Positions 9,366 through 19,359 of a stretch of DNA of 64,000 bases are shown in pieces. The notes beneath the pieces are model-generated. The model was given only the letters and a program-made list of their open reading frames with translations, did not search any database and was not told where the DNA came from. This stretch comes from Steinernema hermaphroditum (Eukaryota > Nematoda > Chromadorea > Rhabditida > Steinernematidae): positions 5,234,012 to 5,298,011 of the forward strand of contig CM059623.1 of NCBI GenBank assembly GCA_030435675.1, written 5' to 3'. The position numbers were made by a program, and so were the translations under genes. The number at the start of each line of letters is the position of its first letter. Within the stretch, counting starts at the first letter, position 1.

Positions 9366-11232
9366 TTACTGTTCTACTTGGGCGCGCGTGATCGGAAGAC
9401 GTTTGTGGAAGAGCTCCAGGAAGGGGACCGTCTGCGAGTTCTCGCGGCCGGCGCTGACCACGGCCACGACCTTGTTCTCTCTGAGGCAGAAGGGTGCTTT
9501 AAGGGGTCGGGTCGCTACGGTACCTGAAGTAGTAGAGGTTGTAGTCCCCGCTGTTCTCGTCGCCGCGGAGGACGTAGTCGCTAAGGTCGACCGAGTAGCC
9601 GGCGAAGCGGACCGGGTAGTCGAAGAGAAGCGTCCAGAAGAAGGGCGTTGAGTGGAGCCTCGTCTTCCTCCCGGCCAGGATCAGCGCCGCCGTGCGGCCG
9701 TGCATCTCGGCCATCTGGTAGTGCTGGATGTTGACGGGGGCGGCGTGGCCGGCGAAGTAGGGGAGCGGGAAAGCGCACGCGTCCCCGATGGCGAAGACGT
9801 CGGTGACGTTCGTCTGGAAGCCGTCATCGACGGGGATGAAGCCCCGTTGGTCGACCGTCACACAGCTCTTCCGGAGGAACCCCGTCGAGGGCACCATCCC
9901 GATCCCCGCAATGACCACGTCCGCCTCGATCCTGCGCCCTCCGTTCAGCACCACGTGGGTTACTGTACCGTCTGCTCCCTCCAGCGCCTCCACGGAACTG
10001 TTCGTCTCTATTTTGGTGTCGTTCGCCTCAAAGAGTTTCATGATGGTCCTGCCGACGGGCTCGCCGAGCGTCCTTTTGAAGGGAACGGAGTCGTTGCAGA
10101 TTACGGTAACGCTGGCGGCTTCCTTGCGCCACAGAGAGGCCGACTCCATGCCTAGAAGAAGGGTCCCGAGAACGACTGGCCGGCACCTACCGATGAAGGA
10201 CGCGCCGACCACGACCACCTTCTTCCCCTTCACGTCCATCGTTCTGTTGTCGTCCAGTTGCCGGATGTACCGTACTCCCTTCAGATCGTGTCCGGGCACT
10301 GTGAGACGTCTCGGCTGGCCCCCGACCGCGAGAACCAGCTTCGAGTACTCCACCTTCGCCCCGTTCTCCAGAGTCACGATCTTCGCCTCCGAATCGATAC
10401 CCTCCACCCGAGAGTTGAGTCTGAGGAAGTGGCAACAACAGCGGGCTACCGTACCCCTACCTGACGTCTATGTGGTGCTTCTTGAAGAACGTCTCGTCGC
10501 GGTAGCAGACGGCTTCCGGCGTCGCCCCGAGCATCTTGGTGAGTCGCACGCGGTCGTAGGGAAGGTACTTCTCGGCGGAGAGGATCACGATGCCGCCGCG
10601 GAAGCCTTCCTGGCGAAGCACTTCGGCGCACACCTGAGAGGAAGGCCCTCCGCCGACGATGACGATAGGTGCACGCTGCACCATCCCCTGAGGGGGGACC
10701 ATCGGTTTGACCCGTTTGACGTCCACGAGTTGGTCCTTCTTGGCTACGATGTACACGTCGCCGTTCTCGATCTTCGTCTACGGAAGGAGCGGAAAGCTGG
10801 AGCGGAGGTCAGTCGCCGTGACCGTACCTGGAAGCTCGGCAGACAGTCGAGTCCCGGGTAGTCCTCGATGTCGCCGGTCCTCATGTCGAAGCAGGCCCCG
10901 TGGTAGGGGCATCTGAGCTTCCCGTTCGCGTAGGTGCCCCACCACATAGGCGCGTCGAAATGCGGACACCTCCCGCCCATCGCCAGAAACGTTCCGTTGT
11001 CGTTGACCACCACCACCGGCTTCTCCTTTACCGTAAACTCGCGAAGTCTAAAGGGTCCTCATGTCCGGCCCTCCCTCCTCTCTCCACTCACTCTCCGTTC
11101 TTCATCTCCTCGACCCCGCAGAGCTTCTCTACGTGCACGTCTTCCGGACGGGTGACCATCTGCCGGCATGGGGGGAACACGTCTAAACAAGAGGGAGGAC
11201 GCTATCGACTCTAGCACGGACCTACCACTCAT
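9366..11232 (-). CDS. AIFM3-like Rieske/FAD oxidoreductase
   Basis: Seven minus-strand exons: 11226-11232 (only 7 nt, ATGAGTG), 11092-11182, 10828-11047, 10461-10777, 10191-10420, 9524-10151 and 9366-9480. They give 535 aa with introns of 39-50 nt. Domain order matches human AIFM3. An N-terminal Rieske [2Fe-2S] domain has CPH (60-62) and CPYH (79-82). A Pyr_redox FAD domain follows, with VIVGGGPSS (about 145-153) and the NAD-binding motif VVVVGASFIGME. The second FAD motif is VFAIGDACAF, then comes the reductase C-terminal domain. Family knowledge: AIF-type NAD(P)H oxidoreductase, mitochondrial and linked to apoptosis in vertebrates; the physiological substrate is unclear. No clear mitochondrial presequence is visible. 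The first exon follows TTTCAG by five bases, suggesting trans-splicing. The middle glycine of the second GxGxxG is Ser here (GASFIG). Confidence 0.9.
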
Positions 11233-11239
11233 CTTCGCT

Positions 11240-13210
11240 CTGAAAGTGATCGCCGTTTTCTGGAAAGCCCCCGAGTGACTACCTTAGAAGAGATCCTCCG
11301 ACAGTGGCTGACGATCGATAGGTTCTATACATACAAACAGCCTCGACAGGAGCTAAACTATCGGGTTTCCGAGTCTTGGCGCGAAGAATGCAGCTTTATA
11401 GGACGCGCTGTCAACGGCAGACGCGAGCAGAAACTAGAAATGCGCCGGAGTTTGCGGTCGAGTCAGCAAACAGCTGTAGAATAGGGGCACGGACGCACTT
11501 TTGTTGTTTTGCGCCGAGGGAACAAGAAATATTCCACCTAGAAACGGGGAAACATGACCGCCGTTCTTAGAAATAGTTGCCGATCATTTGTATATGCGCT
11601 GGGAAAGCATTAGTCTGGACGCGTGGTGATTCATTTGAGCCCGCTTTGGGATCCTTCCACGTCGATCGTATGGTCGCCAAAAAGGTTGAGAACAATGGTC
11701 ATTTTCCGAACGATTTCATAAAGATGTGATTGGAAAAATGACAGATACTCTTTGCAGAGTTCGTCTCACCAACAAACATCGAAAGCGGATTCGGTGGAAT
11801 GGCTTTGGTGGAGGCCGGTCTAACTTCGGGTCCCACTGAAGGCAAGCTCCCTTTCCAATGACTAGCGACGTTCTCCGAACCGGTTCTTCCACAATCGAAG
11901 ACGTAATTATCAACAATGGACATCCACCTAAAGACCCTTTCATCGCATATCTCGAAAATAGTTATGTTCGAAGATCATAGTAAGGGTGTATTTTGAAGCA
12001 GTTACACTCTTCTCTGTGCAGCATAACATGCGATGTTGTTTGCGCTCCAGAACATCACAAACTACAAAGTGTCTAGTTGTTAGTGGCAATGGTGCGGCTT
12101 GGAAATCTAAGGCAAAAATTATTAGGGAAAAACTGTCGGGAACTGGCGCCACTTATGTCACAAACTAAGAGCGCTTATCTGGACGCAACATAGCTTCCAC
12201 GAGGGAGCAAGAGAATGACGGCCCTATGAGCGGTTGTTCCCCTATCGCGGATGGATGTGTACCTATTGCATTCGAGAGGTCCACCGCCACAGCAAAATTC
12301 ATTGGATTGCGAAAGGCGAACTACTTTGCTGAACTGAAAGGAGAAGACGAAACCCCTTTTCGGTGGCGCCTCTTGCTCCTTAAAACAGTGATGCGTGTCT
12401 ATGTCTATGATGTCTATGATGCGATTTTACAATTGTCGAACTTTCGTCAAACTGTAGCTACAGAGGTGTCGTGCGATGGTGCGCCTTCGAACGATAGAAG
12501 CGATCTGTTGTGTAGAGGGAGCAGATGTCACTTCCTCTTTCGTTTTTGCCTTGATGAGCGGGTCAAGAAGTAATTTTTTGGGGGTTCATACTCCACAGAA
12601 TCGATCGCTGCTTTGTTTTTGTGTTTGTGTTTGTGCCAATCAAAGGCGTTCTGTGTTGCGAAACGGTCGATTGAAAAGATCGATTGAAGGTCGGACGAAG
12701 TTCCATACGGAGAACCCCTCCCCTTTCAAGAAGGTCGCCTCTTCTTCCATCATCCGATACTGTGACGAGGACACCAACATGAAAGGCATCGGCCTAGCCA
12801 ATAGGAGACTTAGGCGTTTGGTCCTGTAGTATAGTCCCAAACGGACCTTCTACCTCGACATCAGGAAGTCAGGAGTGTCTCTGGATCTGAACTGTCCGTC
12901 TCTTGCAGCCACAGAGGAAAAGTCACCATCTACAGGCCACGCAAAGATGGCCGACCGGCGGAACCTTTATTCGACAGAGAGGACTTGGTGGCAACACTGA
13001 CTCGGCCACAGAAGAAGAGCTGGAGATTAACGGAGATGTTTGCACACACCCACACCCCTATAGGTCTGTTCGTCGAAGTCGGCGACGAGCGGTACAACTA
13101 CGGGGACCTTCGTCTCCACGATCTACAAGGCGTAGGCTCTCTGGCGACGATGGACTACGTGCCGCATCGTGGCTTGTGTCAAACTAGAGTGTTCGGACCT
13201 TTATGCAATG
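11240..13210. other. Intergenic, no gene recognised
   Basis: About 2 kb between two minus-strand genes. Short ORFs exist on both strands but none carries a family signature or good codon bias. GT-rich and purine/pyrimidine-skewed patches occur near 12600. I see no RNA gene or clear repeat. Confidence 0.45.
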
Positions 13211-13215
13211 CAGTG

Positions 13216-14571
13216 TTACTTGTGGTTGACGGAACTGGACTGCGGCACATAGTAGACGGAGAAGGGCGCCACCTGGGTGGGCGTGATGACGATGCTCGGC
13301 GGCTTCGGCTTCTTCCACTTAAAGAAGGGACAGTGTCTCTTGAAGAGGTTCCTGGCGGAGTTCCTGATGGAACGGTTCATGAAAAGGCAGACGTAGCCCG
13401 TGCCGCCGTGGGCCAGCTGCCAGGACATGTTGGCCATGTGGCAGAGGGCGATCGAGGGGCGCTCGATGTTCTGCACGACGATGCAGAAGATGTCGGCGCC
13501 CATCGCGAAGCCACAGATCGCCGCCAATTGCATTGCCGCCTGGAACTCGAGGTTAGGCCCGGTCCGACGGCGCCGGCTACCATGGACTGGGTCGGGTTGT
13601 CGGGGGTCTTCTTGCAGATGAAGTAAATGATGACGGAGTAGAGGGAGAACAGGATCGCGAAGGTGGTGATGTTGATGACCATGTGACGGTAGTTCACCTG
13701 AATCCGCACTTTCGCCTTGCAAGCGAGGGGGAACGTACCGTACCCAGGGGACGGAGCTCGAACCTCCAGCCCCCGATGGAGGAATCGTAGTGGTAGAAGA
13801 GCTGACCGTCGACGGGGACGAGCATCTGGACGCCGGCGACGGCGGCGACGAAGAGCCAGAGGTATACGCGGTGATTCTTGAAGAAGGCCGCTTCCAGGGA
13901 CTTCGAGAAGAAGTTGAGGAGCCGGTTGATGGCCAGCACGATGTTCAGGGCGCAGTAGGAGACCCACAGTGCTGGAACGAGCGTTCAGATCGGGGAGTCG
14001 GGGATGTTCACTCATCACTTGCCACGCTGTAGGACTACGGTAATCAGTCCCCCTTCACTGACTCTGTTCGTAGCCTGTTCCTATCTACTAGAAAAGACTT
14101 CCATCGGCCCAATTTATGTGATCTTGTTGAACTCATCGACTTATAAAGTTCGAGAACTGGGCGGCCAATCTGAAGAGAAACATTCCTTTGGATACAATGG
14201 GGCTCAAAAGTAGGGTCAATCCTTTCTGCCGGCCCTTACAAATCTAAGTAGATGGATGTCTCTCCCTCGGACCCTACCAAGAAGGCTCAACTGCCCCTCA
14301 TTTAAGTCCGTTTCGAGTAGAACTAACCGAGAGTAACTGCTCCGACGGTGAGCATGCTGGGGGTGGTCTCGAAGGTGGCCTGGGTGATAGAGTAGAAACC
14401 GGCCAGGAAACAGCAGGCGACGATGTTGGCGATGTCCAGAAGGGAGATGAAGCTCATGATCTTGAAGCAGGAGTGGTTGACGAGCGGAGGCTGTGTGAGA
14501 ACGAAGAAGCAGATGAGGCCGGGGACAATGTAGACGAAGCCGAGGGAGATGTAGAGGTAGCCGATGTTCAT
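13216..14571 (-). CDS. SRT-type serpentine chemoreceptor (7TM GPCR)
   Basis: Four minus-strand exons: 14328-14571, 13739-13971, 13581-13697 and 13216-13545, giving 307 aa. All joins keep frame with GT-AG introns; the smallest is 35 nt (13546-13580). TM1 is YLYISLGFVYIVPGLICFFV, followed by NHSCFKIMSFISLLDIANI (TM2), typical of the nematode Srt family. Next come ALWVSYCALNIVLAINRL (TM3) and further helices. The last TM and tail read SWQLAHGGTGYVCLFMNRSIRN, again an Srt hallmark. Chemosensory function is inferred from the family. The ATG at 14571 gives a short extracellular N-terminus. An AG acceptor (CTACAG) 23 nt upstream in an open frame means an extra 5' exon is possible. Confidence 0.82.
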
Positions 14572-14579
14572 CGTCTCCA

Positions 14580-17400
14580 AAAGCGAGGCTCTGTAGCCAG
14601 AAAACGGAGGGAAAGCAGGAGAAGGCGGGCTTGTAGGGAGCAGGGCGGCGACGGAAAGAGTCCTCGGGAGTTGTTTTCTCGGGAGCGCTATAATCATCGG
14701 AGGGCACAGTTTAAGATCGAGAAAAGGAAAGGCACAATGGGAGTCGAAAACAGCCGAAGAAGAACAGGTGCATGCACCCGGGGACTTCCAAAGAGGGACG
14801 ACTGGCGCTAGAAGAGTGAGGAGCGGGTGCACGGCGCGGGCATCTCCAACGTGCGTGGAAAGGAGGGAGTTGATCTTTGAGTACAAAGATGTTAGATCCC
14901 TTTTAGGAGTCACCTTTTTACTCGTTCCACGATGTCACAACTTAGAACATCCAGACCTTCGATTTCTTTCGATGGCTTCGAGAAGAACAACGCGAAGAGC
15001 GAATGGAGGATGTGATGTGACCATTGACGGGAATTTTAAAAAATTGATGGTCCTATATGGGAACACTGCTCGAGGTTCTACGCTATAAACTGAGAGAAAT
15101 CTATAATTTACAGTTTAATAAATAGGACTTTTGCAGGGAAGGAAAAGAGACATTATAAGTAGTTTTGGCTAAGGGGGGTCAGCCTATAGTCAGCCCTTTA
15201 CGGATAGCTTTTTTTTCACTTTTTGGCGTCCTTCTTCTTATGAGAATGCATCGGTCGCTTTTCAATAGCACAACACTTAAGAACCCACTGTACTGCGCTC
15301 AAAATGCAAATCTAGGCGGTCCATAGGGGCACATTCCAAGGAGTAAGCCTCTCTGCTTGAAGAGTGCAACCCGATAACGCCTACAAGCAAAGTTACTTCT
15401 CGGCTTTCGTCATTCGGGAGCTGCTTCAAAACAGGCGCCGACTCGATTATCGTCTGCTGCTGTGCAGACATGACACGCTCGAAAGTCCTGTTTGGAAATC
15501 ACCTCATCCAACGGACACAGCTGTCGGCGTGGCGCGTGTCTGGTCGCAGAACCTAATTAATGATGCTCTTCTAGGACAGGAACGATTAGGGAAGGACGTG
15601 TTTGTTGTCTTCACGTTCACAAAGAAGCAAACTTCGACGACCTTCTTGGCAATTATAAAAGTTTCAAGGACGTCCGAAAAAGAAAACAGATTCTTCTCGG
15701 AAATAATCCACGCTGTTTTTAGGTCAGCTCTTAGTAAGTGAAAAAGCAGGCAAGACGCGAAGACTGCAGCTGCCTGTCGTGTTTTCATGGAAAGTTCGCG
15801 GCATTTGACTCTACTTGCAATGGAAGGGTACGGTAGATGACAGGTCCAGTGGAGCTGCAGTGGGTGTATGGTAGGAGTGAAGTCCTCTATGAATGTAGCA
15901 TGAAGTGAGATCTGGGATGTTGCACGTTTAGTCCTTATAGAGCCCTTTTTGGACATTTCTCGGCTGTTTAACGGTGGGAAACATCTCTCTTTGAGAAAGA
16001 AACGCTCTGTATCTTGTGAACTGAATCACGTTATCCCTCTTTGAAAGGGCCCCTTCGTCACAGGAAAAAGCATCTATGATCATGCCCGAGTCACCCCGAG
16101 GAGTTCGAGTCAATGGCTACAAACCGGATCTTCTTATTCAGACTGCAGTTGTCTAGACTTTAGTCTGCTGCCGCCAATGATTGCTGACATACTAATCACT
16201 ACTATTATGTACGGATGCCTTTTATCGGCGATGATCAGAATTGAATCCAAACAAACTTTTCATTGCAGCGTTTCTTCGTTTCTTCCAGAAACAAACACAA
16301 ATGTTGCAGCCATCAGGTATGCACAGGGTGCGTTTATGACGTTCCTGCCATACTCACCTCTGTCCCAGAATCATTTCTCCGGTGCACGAGAGACCTAATG
16401 TCGAGACTCCTGCCTGCTAGACAGCTCTCATTTGGGACCGGAACAAGAACGGTCGTTCATAGAGGACTTTCAGGGAGACTTATCAGAATGACACTGTGTA
16501 AACGAGACGCCGCCAATGACATGTTCCATGCCAGAAGGACGTTCTGTTCAAAACAAAGGCTGACGTAGTCGGATGAATGCTCGTTTACGCGAAGAAACAG
16601 CCAACGCTATTTTGCGCGTCTCACAGCAGCTGATTTATTTTTTCCAAACAAAAAGTCGTTCACTCGTCCTCTGCTCGGAGAATGGCGCTTTGAGGTGTGC
16701 ACTCCTGTTTTTGAGGCCGATGTTTTTTGACTCTTTCGCGAGAACGCAACACACCGCACTACAAAATATAAATAGATTCCCGAGAGAACTCAAAATTGGA
16801 AAGAATTGAAGCCTGGAGGTGTGGGCGCAGGTGGAAAGACCCTGCTTCTAAGACGTCTCCTTAGGATAGGCCCCACTCCGAGTGGAATGAAACATGTCGC
16901 AAGTCGCCAATGGTCCTTCACCTTTTTCTATGCTGCTCTAGAACAGCGAACTCATCAGTCCTTTGATCCCAGTGCCTCTAATTGGTTACCATGCTCAATC
17001 AGAGTGTATTCTTCGCTGGAGCAGAGACTCAGGGCCCCTAAGATCGAGCTGTAAAGGGACAGAACAATTCGCTCAGATCTCCAAATCTCTTCGATTCCAA
17101 GCAGCAACTTATGTTCTTGTCCGACGGATTAAGGCTCGCTAAGGATCAATTCACTCTTCTGTTCGCAGAAATTTTTCAAAAGGGTAATGAAATGAAATTA
17201 GACAACCTTATTATTTAATTTGTATATTTTATAAGTGGTTCTGCAGGCCGTTTGTAATCTCATTTACTGTCTTTCGGAAAGAGTGCGGAATAAATGTACG
17301 TGGACATTAATTACTTTTACTTTATTTCCCGAGTCAAAGGCTTTTCGCTTTGCAGAACACCGAAAAATAGACAAACAGAGGATGTCTCATTGCCGCAGGC
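14580..17400. other. Intergenic, no defensible gene
   Basis: About 2.8 kb. A minus-strand ORF at 15504-15956 has a hydrophobic start after an internal ATG, but no family match that I can see. Open frames on the opposite strand overlap it, so I do not call it. There are no RNA genes and no strong repeats. Confidence 0.4.
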
Positions 17401-17421
17401 TTCGTCTCTGGCGTAGCGGGG

Positions 17422-17814
17422 ATGTCGGATCGGTCGGAGACGGTGCACTTCATGGGGCGTCTGGGAATCGGCGACACTCTGGAAATGGCGACGGATCTTT
17501 TACTTCGCGGGGCGTTTGGAGCACTGGAGCGGTTACGGAGCTTTCATCTGCTTCGGAGAGATGATTCCGTGGTCCAGGAGTTGCGTCTTCGCCGGTGGTG
17601 GCGTCCTCGGAGTGTCAACGACCTTCAAGACGACTTTTCTCGCAGCTGGATTCCTGGCGTCGGACATCTTCTTGTCATCGGTGGTGGCACTACGGCTTCC
17701 GGGTGTCCCAATTCCCTCTGGAAGCCGGAAAACTCACACATTCCACAGGGTTTGCTGTCTGACCAACCGGACCCTCACAGAGCGACCGGAGGGACCGACC
17801 GCTCGCCACCGTGA
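17422..17814 (+). CDS. Possible hypothetical ORF (low confidence)
   Basis: A 130-codon ORF starts at an ATG 23 nt after a TTGCCGCAG acceptor-like site. The overlapping frame (17516-17881) is also open and encodes a Gly-rich hydrophobic stretch (VFAGGGVLGVSTTFKTTFLA), so the true frame, if any, is unclear. I recognise no domain in either. It may be an exon of an undetected gene or chance open sequence in GC-richer DNA. Confidence 0.2.
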   Translation: MSDRSETVHFMGRLGIGDTLEMATDLLLRGAFGALERLRSFHLLRRDDSVVQELRLRRWWRPRSVNDLQDDFSRSWIPGVGHLLVIGGGTTASGCPNSLWKPENSHIPQGLLSDQPDPHRATGGTDRSPP

Positions 17815-18271
17815 CACGAGTGAGACTCCGGACATTAATTACATACAAGATTCTATCGTATTCGTCCGTATGGCAGAATAACTTGGGAAAGAAACAAAAA
17901 TAAGGCGTCCTTTGTGTTTTTCCTCCGAAGGTGAAGCACTCGAAATCCCCTATATATAAATGGAGAACCGACGGGTCCGTTGGTCTGTGTGTGTGTGTTT
18001 TTCCGTGTCCACGGCGGAAACACCCACACAAAATAAGGACCCCGAGGGGAACCGAACCCGACACCGCCCGCTTACAAACAGAGAACGTTCGCAATGAGCC
18101 ACACAGACAGTTGAGATGGTAGTGCTCTACTTCCACTATCTCTCTGGCGATGCTAGGCTTTGAATTTTTTTTTTCTGTTTTTGAGTGATTTTTTGCCTAT
18201 TTTGTAACCAGCAGTGTTTTCGGTTCGAGTTTCCTGAAACTTTACAGTTTTTTCGCCTACTTTAGCCATTT

Positions 18272-18680
18272 ACATGAGCGCCAATCTTGCCGCCCGCAGG
18301 GCTATTGGTGTCTTGCCGCCCGCAGGGCTACAGTTTTAGGCCCCAACTTCAGCTTTTTGCATGAGCGCCAATCTTGCCGCCCGCAGGGCTATGGTGTCTT
18401 GCCGCCCGCAGGGCTATTGGTGTCTTGCCGCCCGCAGGGCTACAGTTTTTGGCCCCAACTTCAGCCCTATCCATGAGCGCCAATCTTGCCGCCCGCAGGG
18501 CTATGGTGTCTTGCCGCCCGCAGGGCTATTGGTGTCTTGCCGCCCGCAGGGCTACAGTTTTTGGCCCCAACTTCATCCCTATCCATGAACACCAATCTTG
18601 CCGCCCGCAGGGCTACAGGCTAATTGGCTTTTAGTACCTGGAGGGCGCGAATTCGCGCGCAGCCGGGTTTATTACAGATA
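18272..18680 (+). repeat. Tandem array of GCCGCCCGCAGGGCTA repeats
   Basis: Blocks beginning at about 18272, 18360, 18472 and 18584 each start with CATGAGCGCCAATCTTGCCG or CATGAACACC. Each contains one to three copies of the core TTGCCGCCCGCAGGGCTA, and all but the last are followed by a TTTT-GGCCCCAACTTCA spacer. The middle two blocks are about 112 bp and nearly identical. The array ends with a palindromic GGCGCGAATTCGCGCGCAGCC and GGTTTATTACAG. An inverted, smaller relative is at 2705-2872. The repeat keeps two frames open and so gives spurious repetitive ORFs. Confidence 0.9.
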
Positions 18681-18817
18681 ATGACAAGACGTCCTGAAAC
18701 GCCATCCAATTGCGAGATATTGAAAGCTTCGTTTAGCGGAGATCACCTAAACATCACGTTCGTTGACTAGCTTGTGATTGTTGAATAAATCTCTTCTGTG
18801 GAAACGTCTCTTCTCAG

Positions 18818-19353
18818 GACAAACGTTCACATTGGGGAGCAAAGGTGAATCGCCCAGAGAGCGAGCAGGTCACTTTTTTGATACCTGGCCGAGCTGAAGA
18901 AACAGCTCTCTTCCTCGAGCGGCTCCAGCCTCGTCGCCACTCAAAGTGTAGCCTGCACGTTGCCATGCCAAAGTTCCGCACAGAGTCCGACTTCGACGTT
19001 GTGGAATCTCTGAAGGCGCTCGGGGTGCAGAGGGGCTTCGATGACGACGCCGATTTCGGAGGCATCGCCAACCAGAGAATGGCGATCAACTCACTCGTTC
19101 ACAAACTGGTTTCCGTTCCATCGTGGTGCGTTTAACGGTTCAGGTCACAATCGAAGCCGACGAGAAGGGAGTCACCGTGGCGGCGTCGAGCGCCTTCAAG
19201 TTGGTCCCCATCTGTGGAATGATGTGTGGCTAAGAGGAGCCGGCAAGGGTCGTGGCAGATCGCTGCTTCCTCTACAGAGTCACCTAGCAGAACGTGCCTT
19301 TTCTGCTAGGACAGTTCTACGGAGAGCGCCTTTCCGACAACTCCGGGAGCTGA
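18818..19353 (+). pseudogene. Serpin remnant (C-terminal half) with in-frame stops
   Basis: Exon 18818-19108 follows a CTTCTCAG acceptor. It encodes FLIPGRAEETALFLERLQ and MPKFRTESDFDVVESLKALG with ADFGGIAN, the conserved serpin block leading to helix F/strand 3A regions. After a 35-nt intron (19109-19143), VHKL|VTIEADEKGVTVAASSAF is the serpin HK...E-G...AAA hinge of the reactive-centre loop. A TAA at 19231-19233 then interrupts. The same frame continues with ADRCFLYRVT, a TAG, then FLLGQFYGE, the normal serpin C-terminus. The N-terminal about 250 residues are absent, and the repeat array 18272-18680 sits where they should be. I call a 5'-truncated pseudogene; protease-inhibitor function is unlikely. 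Confidence 0.75.
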
Positions 19354-19359
19354 CTTTCC

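Noticed and set aside
9788..10861. Long plus-strand ORF (357 codons)
   Set aside because: Antisense shadow of the AIFM3-like exons in GC3-rich sequence; crosses their introns without a signal of its own.
15504..15956. 150-codon minus-strand ORF with a hydrophobic internal start
   Set aside because: The overlapping plus-strand frame is equally open and I recognise no domain or splice support.
18361..18634. Repetitive SCRPQGY / LPPAGL ORFs
   Set aside because: Translation of the tandem GCCGCCCGCAGGGCTA array; open in two frames because of unit length, no start context.
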